From Pomphorhynchus laevis (lineage: Eukaryota > Acanthocephala > Palaeacanthocephala > Echinorhynchida > Pomphorhynchidae), in the NCBI GenBank assembly GCA_012934845.2, contig WNNJ02002438.1, positions 1-64,000 on the forward strand: DNA of 64,000 nucleotides, read 5' to 3'. How positions within the stretch are numbered: position 1 is the first letter of the stretch; every line of letters begins with the position of its first letter. The translations under genes and the position numbers were made by a program. Below the pieces are notes generated by a model, which saw nothing but the letters and a program-made list of their open reading frames with translations, did not search any database and had not been told where the DNA came from. Shown here piece by piece: positions 45,480 to 54,799 of this stretch.

Positions 45480-46420
45480 ACTTGCCCTCAAACTTATTGG
45501 CAGTATTGTGATATCGTAAAATAATTCTCCTTAATTTTCCTTATAGTCTTATCACTTTCGTGAGCTATAATCTTTACGCCGGCAAAATTTATATCGTGTT
45601 TATGAGTAGCAAAGCGGTTCCACTCATCTGAACTGGTTTGTCTTAGCCGTATTGCGAGTTTATGTCCTAATAACCAAACAGAGTTTTTACCTGTTTGACT
45701 AATGTAATGGGAACCACAATCATTACATGGAATACTGTAGATTCATCCAAATTATACATATTTGGGCTTGATTTTGCATAACCATGAAATACTGGACCCC
45801 TCTTAAAAATACCGTACTATGTGAGTCAGTTATTCTGCATGTATTACTATTAAAACTGAAGAAGATTGAATGTGTGGTCACTCTAGAAGGGAAAATTTAC
45901 ATATCGTGTTTCAGGACTAGAGTGGCTCTCAGATCCCTTGTTGTAACTTATCATTGCTGCATTATGGGAGCTTTAAATTGCTCATAGAAGGTAATTCGAG
46001 TCAAACAGCGATTGTATTATTATATTCATTTTTACGGTCGTCTTCAGTTAGGCAATATCTAAGCATTCTTATGAATAATGAGCGAGCAGTCGACATTTTT
46101 TATTTCTTTGGGGAGGTAGAAGTCCATTAAGTGATAATTTTGATGACACCTTTTCGGTATACCCTTGTAGTAGTCGTATCATTGTGATGCATGCACTGTA
46201 CGTCCAATAAGGAAATAACACAATTTTGCTCCACATATATGCTCCATGTAATTCTAGTATCAAAGTCAGTTAACATATCCAACACGTTACTCTGAGAATA
46301 ATGTGGTCCATTGATACACATAAACACGTCATCCACATATATACACCAGTATATTAGTCCTTTTGCGCGACCTTCCTCATGAATAAGTCTGCTAGCGTCG
46401 GCCCTAATGCGGATCCCATC
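45480..46420 (-). mobile_element. Canonical Penelope-like element fragment (RT end and C-terminal GIY-YIG)
   Basis: Minus-strand frames read YVDDVFMCINGPHYSQS (about 46.35 kb), LDVQCMHH and TTTRVYRK (about 46.16-46.20 kb), then lower down IPCNDCGSHYISQTGKN (about 45.70 kb) and NRFATHKHDINF (about 45.60 kb). So RT comes first and a GIY-YIG domain with the usual C-x2-C knuckle comes last, the canonical Penelope order, opposite to the element at 42.2 kb. Broken in several places. Confidence 0.7.
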
Positions 46421-46499
46421 GCGACACCGTCATTACGCAATTAAGAACGTCCCCAATTATCATCATGAATTAAAATCACGTCCCTACGTAATTATAAAA

Positions 46500-48580
46500 A
46501 ATATAGTTACGATATATGTGAAATTTGAAGGAATTTACAGTCCTAGCTCGTACAGCACTCCGCATAGCAAGGAACGAATATCTTATTCACAAATCACCGT
46601 CGCCCTCTTTTCACTGGACAAAAACAAATTCTCTGCCAGACACTTCCACATGTGAAGTGACTGGTAAACATTTCCATTTACGAAAAAGCGCTTGCACGTA
46701 AAGTCCTTTATCATTCAAGTAGGCAAAACTTAATCCCATTAGGTTGTCATTGGTTTGTACAAAGTCGCTCAGTTCATTTAGCAATCGTTAAAGCGCATCG
46801 GTTTTTGCCAGGATAGTCATCAGCTTGCTGTAGCTGTTTATTCACTGTTCTGCCTCATATAACCGTATTTCCATTTCATTTCCATTCGTGGTTGATCCCA
46901 AAGCACATTACTACCCACTTTACTCCGTATATAACCTCCCCTCACTCTTTATCCCTAAGGTTTCTAACCATAGTTAAATGCCACTAAGGATCCTCTTTTC
47001 TACTGAACTATTCTTATTTAGCCCTGTCTTGTTTATCGATGACACTTTTGAAGAACGATAAACCTATCAGCTTAGCTAATATCTATATTCAGCCGGAAGA
47101 AATTCTCAAGAACCCTGACATCCTGTATCGTATATTAGGTGGCGGCTATGAGATGTTACTCGAAAACTTTAAGAAAGAACTCGTCGTTGGGTTGATGCAG
47201 GACTCTGCAGAACCAAGAACTAATATTTTATTCATAAACCACCGTCCCCATCCTTAATTGCACAAAAACAAATTATCTCCTCGACATACTAATGCCACAT
47301 GTGGAGTGGCTATTAAAGCCCTGCAGTATTGAGCAGTCGCACCAACAGTTGTCCACATCACACGACCTACTTCGTTGGCGGATAGAGGAAGACACGTTGT
47401 TGAGGAGGCGGTTCCACTTTGATCCTATCGGAATGGCTTTCTTCCAGGCAAATATCCGACTTCTCTGTCGTAGGAAATGCGAATAGAATCTATCTGTTTC
47501 CTTCAAACAGGCCTTCTCGAAAGAATAATGGAGTTCTAGATATAGATTCCAGCTGAGTAGGGATAGGGCGACCATTTCTCGTCTTAACCCTTCTCATTCT
47601 TCCTTTTGGAAAATATTAAAGAAGGAAAATCCTATCGGGTTTTCATGGGTTTGTAAAAATCGCTCGGTTCATTCAGCAATTGGAAAAGTTCATTGATTTC
47701 GCCAAGATAACACTCATCTGTTACTTGCTGTTTTTCCCGACTTTTCCGCTGCATTTGATAGTATCTCCAATCCTTTTGTAATCTCTTTTCTTAGGTCCCT
47801 CGGGTTGTCTGAAGATTGTTAACAAGGTTGAGATTTTGCTTTATACTAAACGTTTCTTTTATAAAGACAGCTTTGATGCACGTTAGTTCTATTCTATTAC
47901 AAGTTTGCCTTAAGGCTCCTTTTTTATCTAATGGATTGCTGCCTTTAGTGTACCTTCCAAACTTTTTAAACGGAATCAACACAAGGGTTATATCACAGCC
48001 CTGTTTTCTGTCGCAAGTGCAAAGATGTAGTCTCGGACATCAGGCGCTACTTTTTAAAATAAAATGACGAGCTTTAGTGGCTACCAGTCCTTAATGGCTA
48101 TATTCTCAACTCAGCCAAATCGCAGGTGATAGTCTTTAATGGTGCTCCTGCAACAAAGAAAAAATAAAGAGACGATCACTATTTGCTCTCTACTCGATTT
48201 TGCAAAATCAACCACTTCAAGTTTTCACATATCGAATAAGATACCTGAGGTTTACCATTGCAGTTAAATGGCATACCAGATCAGACTTGAATATGTTCAA
48301 TGTGTCTTGAAGAAAGCTAGATGGTCTCTGAAACGGCGCTAGCATCTGTTATTAAGAGGGAGCGCTCAGATACGCCTCTGGAGTACCCTGGAAATCTCGG
48401 GATTAGTCTTCGTTTCCAGAGGACGTCCCCATGTGCAAAGATTTAGTTTTCTCAAGTTCTTTATCTTGAGATTACCTACCATTGTCCGCATCGACTGGAC
48501 TCTCAGGAGTGTTGGAGACACTGAGTGGTTCAGCCGCAGGGCGGCGCTTTTGTGTAATCTGGAGGGTTATGATCACCAGT
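46500..48580 (+). mobile_element. Chimeric I/Jockey-like LINE with repeated endonuclease and RT modules
   Basis: Order along the strand: endonuclease end (EYLIHK-like, about 46.57 kb), junction at about 46.66 kb to the RT start (46.68-46.89 kb), junction at about 46.90 kb back to the endonuclease middle (47.04-47.30 kb: KPISLANIYIQPEEILKNPD), then normal order through the linker (SHDLLRWRIEEDTLLRRRFH, about 47.37 kb) and RT (47.64-48.40 kb) to the 3' region (to about 48.58 kb). The first two junctions also occur in the minus-strand copy at 24.8-26.2 kb. Frames are broken throughout. Confidence 0.7.
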
Positions 48581-48586
48581 GCATTT

Positions 48587-48625
48587 TGTAAGAAACCGAC
48601 GAACTTGGTTCGTCGGTTTCTTACA
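48587..48625. repeat. Perfect 18-bp snap-back hairpin at the end of the chimeric LINE
   Basis: TGTAAGAAACCGACGAAC (48587-48604), 3-base loop, exact reverse complement (48608-48625). Confidence 0.92.
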
Positions 48626-48859
48626 TTGTTGGCGGACTCCTGTTGAAATTTTTCTCCTGTTTTCACTTTCACATTAGGTGCATGTTTTGGTTTAGTAAAA
48701 AAATCGTAGGTGTATTTTTTAAATCCGTGCAGGAAATTTTCAAACCTTTACTCAGATTTTAAATGTAACATCAATTTTTGTTGTATCTTAGGTTAGATAC
48801 TACCCTTGTTGTCTCTCAAAACAATTGCATCCAGACATTTGGCGTGGTCTGATGATTAG

Positions 48860-50060
48860 AATGGTCCGAAATTGTTCACATTATCCACAAATTCGTTTTA
48901 ATCATTGGCTGATCATACCACAAACACATCGTCGATGCATCTAAGTGAAACGTTTTTATTGCTGTTTTCAAGCAATTGAATTTCATACGATACATGAAAT
49001 ATATTTCATACAATACATATTTCTTACGATACATAGGGGATACTGATGTCCCTATTGCTGTACGAGTGTACAAACATAGTGTTTGAACATACAATTATCA
49101 AATAGAAATATATTATTCTCTAATATGAATTTCAATATCGATAACAAATTCCCTTTTTAGATTAGACCAACTCGCTTTTTTCATGCGATAATTCACAGCA
49201 TTTCAATTCTGTCCAGAATCGAGGTGTTTGTGTATTAGGATTTATTTGGTCTTGTTATGTGTTCTTTAATTGTAATAAATTTATTCAGAATATCGCATGT
49301 ATTCCTATAAAGCTATCAACATCCTTTAGTAACAGTTCTGTAAGCGTATTTTTAATAATCGGTCTACCTTTGCATGATCTCTCTTCTCTGTGTTTTGGGT
49401 TTCAAGTTACCCGGTTTGAATATTTTAGGATTTGTCTTTTTTTAGTACATCAATTTCAATTTGGCTACATGATTCGTCATAAAGATCATCCATATTGCTC
49501 TTATCCTTTTCCAGACGTTCATATGTACACTACTCATATTTAATAAGCTTTTGTATTCTTATTTATCTCATAAAATTACATATGGGTTTTTATCTTATGA
49601 CTTTACTTATGACTATATAAGGATTTCGCTTTAGAGATGTAAGTGTCTTAAATTTATTCCCACTAAGATTTGCTTTATAATTTAAATTTTGCTTAATTTG
49701 CATATATTTCTCAAATAACTCTCTATACTTTGAGTTTCACTCATTTGGATGTCACTATCCAAGTTTTGAAATATAAATTTATTAGTGAATTTATAAATAA
49801 ATTATTCATTCATCTTTGCCGTATAAATTCCTTAGATGCTGTGCTATAATTTACCCCTCGGGTTTACAACTGACTTTTGAACTTCTTCAAATTCGAAATT
49901 ATCAACTACTTTTATGTTTTGCTTACGATTTCGTCTGATATTTTTACCTGGGCCTGATTCTAAAATTTATGTTTTCTAACCGTACAGCTTATGATAACCA
50001 TGACAGTTTATGGGTTTTCTTTTTTATCAATTGGTTATTCAGTTAAACATATACATTATT
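48860..50060 (-). mobile_element. Strongly decayed Penelope-like element
   Basis: Minus-strand frame 49094-48876 reads TAIGTSVSPMYRKKY and NCLKTAIKTFHLDASTMCLW, resembling the PLE block GxxMGSPLSP followed by the region before RYVDD. Further up, KPINCHGYHKLYG (about 50.0 kb) recalls the linker of the permuted PLE. Too decayed for the domain order or limits to be certain. Confidence 0.45.
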
Positions 50061-50349
50061 TGGGGTCTGAGTGAAATTCTTTTTATAAAATGTTAGAATA
50101 ATTTGCTGATGTAATGATCGTCTTAGGGTGTTCTTTCATTTATTTTGAATTGATCTATTTGTTTTTGGATTAATTACATTGAAGCAATTGAAATGTTATT
50201 TTAATTTCCATGTTTTTAAGCAAATGAAATTCTTTCGACAATAATACTTTAAGTGCACCCGTTTTTTAGTTCTTTGAGGCATGGGCAGGACACCAGAATG
50301 TGTATTATGATATGCATTTTGATAAAATGCAGTTCAACATTATTTCGTT

Positions 50350-52600
50350 GTTTTTAAATAAACGAAACCATTTAAAATCCTTGTAGATGCTGGTATAAAC
50401 AACGAATCTAGTGTTAATTGAAGTACTTCAATGTAAGTTCCGGGGGACAGTTCAAAAAATAACACATAATGAAACTTGCCCTTTAAGTCAGTCAGATATT
50501 CTTTTTCAAATAAAAGTTCAAATAAAATACAACAACATTGTTTCTAGCGTAATCGCTTTATTTAAAGTTTGTCTCGAAAAAAGCTGTAACGCTCAAACTG
50601 TGCTTTATTTGAAATTAATTTTTCAAAAACTCTGTTTCAAGCCTTATTCGAATAAAACTTTATTTTAATAATTAAATTACAAGCTTGATGTTTCTCATTT
50701 CTACAATAATGATGATTAAAGGATCTCATTTCCAAACTGCTGTAATTTTCCGAGGCTATTTATCGCTTTATCATCTTTATGCTATCAATATCTCGTGTCG
50801 TGCGCCGACTAGACCATAAATATATTTTTTGAATCTTGGGCATGAATAGTCGCTAAATTACTCAGCTAAATCATAGCTAGTAAGGTTTAAACAGCTATCA
50901 GTGCTTGTGTTTGACTTGTGCCGTCCTTGACTATAAATAATCATTATATATATTCAAAATACAATATTAATTTCAACGTATGATGAAACAGAATTGTATT
51001 ATTGTTAATAATTCTTCGCTTTAAATAAAATTGAAATGTTTACCAAGTGCTACTTGTCATTTGAATAGTTAATTCAATCTATTGCGTTTATACGATGTCA
51101 ATTTCAATTGTTAATATTATTAAATTTGTTTAGTTTTCGTTCATAAAATAATTTTATTAAATAGTAAATTCGCTCATCAATATTTTAAGATAAATAGAAC
51201 ATATTTTTATAGTAATTATGTTAATATACATTCAATCAATTTGTACAAAAATTTCCTTTCAAAGCAATCTTCATCAAAATAATAAGCCGACCGAAACACA
51301 ATTTGCTGATTATTTGGACAATTTGATATCTCTAAAATTATGGTAAATAAGTCACAAAGACTAAAGTTTTAATCCATTTTAGATACAATACTAATAATTA
51401 TGTCTTGGCAATTTTCAACATTAAAAAATATTTGCTTTTGTGTTCGTGTGGCTACTTGATGGATATTAAATCCAAAAATACTCATTTCTTCTTCCTAGTT
51501 CTTTACCTTAAACAAAATATTTAGAATCTCAGCATTTTTAGAATCTTGTAAATATCGATGAAATGTGTCATTTTATATGTGATCAAGTATTGTTTAATGA
51601 AAGACTAGTGCATTTATGAATATTGCAAAATCGATCCATATTCGGTGTACCCCACCATATTGAGAATCTCCCACTCCACTCAATGGGCCACTTTATTGAC
51701 GTGATTCGACTTCTTCACAGTGACCAAGCGGGATCTCTAGGCGTTGTCTCAGAGGAACGCTCTAGACGAGATAGCTTTTTCGTTTTCACTTATCATGGTA
51801 AAGGTTTGGAGCGATGCTTTTGCAGTCCGATGATTTTCCTGACACTAGCACTCCTCCTTTTTTAGCCGGACTTGGTGAAGTTTACTACTTATTACATAAT
51901 GCGTTTGTGCGATTTTCTCGTAAAAAACTAAGTATCACAACATTTTATCAAAGTTTTGAAATACTTTGATAAATAACATTGCAATACTTTGTAATAACAA
52001 AGTATTGTTATTACATACTTTGTAATAACATTTTCTCTAATTCATCAAAGTTACAACGATTTCAATAACCAACAAATTAAAAATAAATAATTTATATACA
52101 TTTTGAACATTGTTTTAACAATGAAACGTTATAGATTTATTTTTGTTCTTTCAGCACTGTCATTATCATAAGAAAAATACAATTTCATCACAACTCACTT
52201 GATTTTATTGTATACTAACTCAATTTTATTAGTAACTTGTGATAAAATTGTTTCCCTTTAGATGCTGACAGTAACTAGAGATAAATACAAATTAATTTAT
52301 TCTATTTCTTGATTCTGCTAAAAATAAAAATATTATAAGAAAACAAACTACTTTTTATGAGTAATTAAAATCTGGTAAATAAGATTTAGATTTGAATAAG
52401 TTTTTTATAAGATTTGACAAAGGAATATCACTGTACATATTCTTTCGTTTATATCTTATGATTTTAATAGATTAAAGTATATTACTTAATGAGAATAGCT
52501 TTTAAATCATCACACATTAATCATTGAATGCAAGTAATTGCATTCGCTGATGGTAAAAGCTATTAATCTTGATTAATTTAATAAATTAATAAATAAAATA
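50350..52600. other. AT-rich stretch without a recognised gene
   Basis: Low complexity except for about 51620-51870, which is less A/T-rich and has an 80-codon plus frame (PHHIENLPLHSMGHFIDVIR) that I do not recognise. A cluster of inverted repeats lies at 51944-52032, mainly CAATACTTTGT with ACAAAGTATTG. Confidence 0.5.
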
Positions 52601-52619
52601 TTCCGACGACCGATATTCC

Positions 52620-52983
52620 TCAGATTCCGACGACCTTTCCATTCGCCGTCTGCTCTCTGCCGGTTGCTCCCTAGTCGAATCCGCCCGCCCTCTCAGTTCA
52701 TGCCCTTCTAAATCCTCTAATCATGGCGGCATCGTCGCATTCGCGCGTCACCCAGCGTCTCTTCGCAAAATCAATCCCCCTTTCAGTCCTTGCTCTTTTG
52801 AGTTGCTCACTTGTCGTTATTCTAACCCGATCACTCTAGATCTCGCCATTGTATACCGTCCTGGTTCATCAGCTCCTACTGCCTCATTTTTTACCGAACT
52901 CTCTGACCTCCTTTCTCATTGTTCTTTGTCCTCAATCCCTTCACTCGTTCTAGGCGACTTCAATATCCGCCTAGACCGCCCCT
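52620..52983 (+). mobile_element. 364-bp CR1-like endonuclease patch, identical to 54971-55334
   Basis: Every base matches the endonuclease-coding part of the full CR1-like copy, as read. Neither end of the element is present. The left border carries two extra ATTCCGACGACC-like strings with GATATTCCT between them. Confidence 0.9.
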
Positions 52984-53697
52984 TTTTATAACAACAATAC
53001 ATTCATAGAACTTCCTGAATTATACGATACCTGAAATGGCGTTATATTTGTTTCAAACATCAATAATTCTGATGTTTCAAAATTTAATTTTTTTATCAAT
53101 AGTATCCCAATTGAAAACATCGAGTTCACTGTAATAACGATGTTGATAAAGCTTGAGTCAGTGATAAACGATGCATCATTTTTATAAAATAATATATTTT
53201 ATGATTTATAAATATATTTTATGATTTATAAAAACTGACACCTGATATATCATTTTCATATAAAATCGAATACTGAGTATAAACTATTTTGATGATTATA
53301 CTAATAACATAACAATTTATAAGTAAAATTATTAAGTAAATAGGAATTGTTCGTTTTATAGTAAGTTAAATAATTTTTATCAATTAAATTAGTTTAGTTA
53401 TAATTTCAGAAAATTTGAATAAACATTTCAAATAAATAATTATAGCCAAACATTTCAAATAGTAAAAGTATTGGTTATTAAAGTTCTTACAATCTAAAGT
53501 AAATACATTACTTACATAAATACAACGACAACCAAACGACAACCTTCGACGACAACTAACGACAACCATCCGCTTGACAATTATCGACAACCATCGACAA
53601 CCATCGACGACATCTGCTCGCTACTACTAACGCGAACTACTTACAATTAACTACTTACAATTATTTAAAAATCGTAAACTATTGCAACCTACAGTTA

Positions 53698-54570
53698 ATG
53701 GGAGCCAAGAAGAAAAATCTACCAAAAGCCAAGCGAGCAATCTCTGTTGATACCGATAAAACCGGCAAGCTCGAGAACATACAAGTGGAATGCTCCGCTA
53801 GCGGCTGTCAAATCTGGACATCAGTAACGCATAATTGTGCTTTGGGTCAGGAAACTTGTGGCGGGCCACCGTTCTACTGCGGATTCTGTGCGGCGAAACA
53901 AATCAACTTGATAATAAAACGATTAGAGCAATTGGAAATGACATCGCAGCATGATCGAATTTCTCAAATTTCTGACAAATCTACTGAGACAGTGAAGGAG
54001 CCGCAAACTGTATCGCAGCAAGATGGATTTTGTCAAGTTTATGATAAATCTACCAAGACAGTGACGGAGCCGCAAATTGTTACAACTAATGTATATTCAC
54101 TCCCCGACACCCCACGTCCCGTCCTTCCCGTCTCGTCCCTCAATACCTTGCATCCATCAATCAAAATCACCTCCACCAACCTCCACTATCCTTCCACTCA
54201 TAACCTTTCCTCACATCGCTTGCCACCCTCTTTATTATCATTATCCTCTATGTCTCCCGTCGTCAAACCAAATCCCTCCAAATCATCAACTGACAGCTCT
54301 TCTATCGTGATCTCACCTACTCACGTCAGTCGTCCTCCTTTACGGAAGCGCTTTGCTTCTCGCGATCGTTGCGTCATTGTTACTAATATCACGCCTTCTA
54401 AATCCTTATCTCCACAAGCACGTCTGGACCACGATGTTTCCGCCTTCAGATCAATCCTCTCGTCTATTGTTCCTTCGGATAAACCATCCTTTTTCAAGGA
54501 CATTTCTCCTGTCGCATTCATCCGTCTAAAGAAATCTTCTCAATCTAATCCTTCCCAGCCCCTCTCCTAA
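53698..54570 (+). CDS. ORF1 of the CR1-like LINE (zinc-finger protein)
   Basis: 290 codons from ATG. A Lys-rich start is followed by a Cys/His finger at about residues 31-65 (CSASGCQIWTSVTHNCAL, then PPFYCGFC), spaced like the PHD-type fingers in CR1 ORF1 proteins, then a long Ser/Pro-rich, probably disordered region. The middle has ASRDRCVIVTNI and an FKDISPVAFIRLKK segment that may contact RNA. A second frame (54630-54836: RIFPDRAPSEIAQ, then GNFQVVHTRPKIRWRS) continues it, so the original protein was probably longer with one frameshift near 54.55 kb. It would bind the element's RNA. Confidence 0.7.
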   Translation: MGAKKKNLPKAKRAISVDTDKTGKLENIQVECSASGCQIWTSVTHNCALGQETCGGPPFYCGFCAAKQINLIIKRLEQLEMTSQHDRISQISDKSTETVKEPQTVSQQDGFCQVYDKSTKTVTEPQIVTTNVYSLPDTPRPVLPVSSLNTLHPSIKITSTNLHYPSTHNLSSHRLPPSLLSLSSMSPVVKPNPSKSSTDSSSIVISPTHVSRPPLRKRFASRDRCVIVTNITPSKSLSPQARLDHDVSAFRSILSSIVPSDKPSFFKDISPVAFIRLKKSSQSNPSQPLS

Positions 54571-54799
54571 AAATTGTTTTCAAGCATCGCTCTCACGCGT
54601 CTTCTGTCCTCTCTCAACGATTCAAACTCATGTCATCTTCAACCACTCGAATTTTCCCCGATCGCGCCCCTTCTGAAATCGCTCAAATCTCTTCAGCCCG
54701 CATCGAAAAACGCCGTCGCGAGGAAAACGGCGAAACATCACTCTCCATCCGAAACATAGACGGAAATTTTCAAGTTGTCCACACCCGTCCAAAAATTCG

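Noticed and set aside
49259-49543. 94-codon plus-strand open frame
   Set aside because: Hydrophobic low-information translation lying antisense to decayed PLE sequence.
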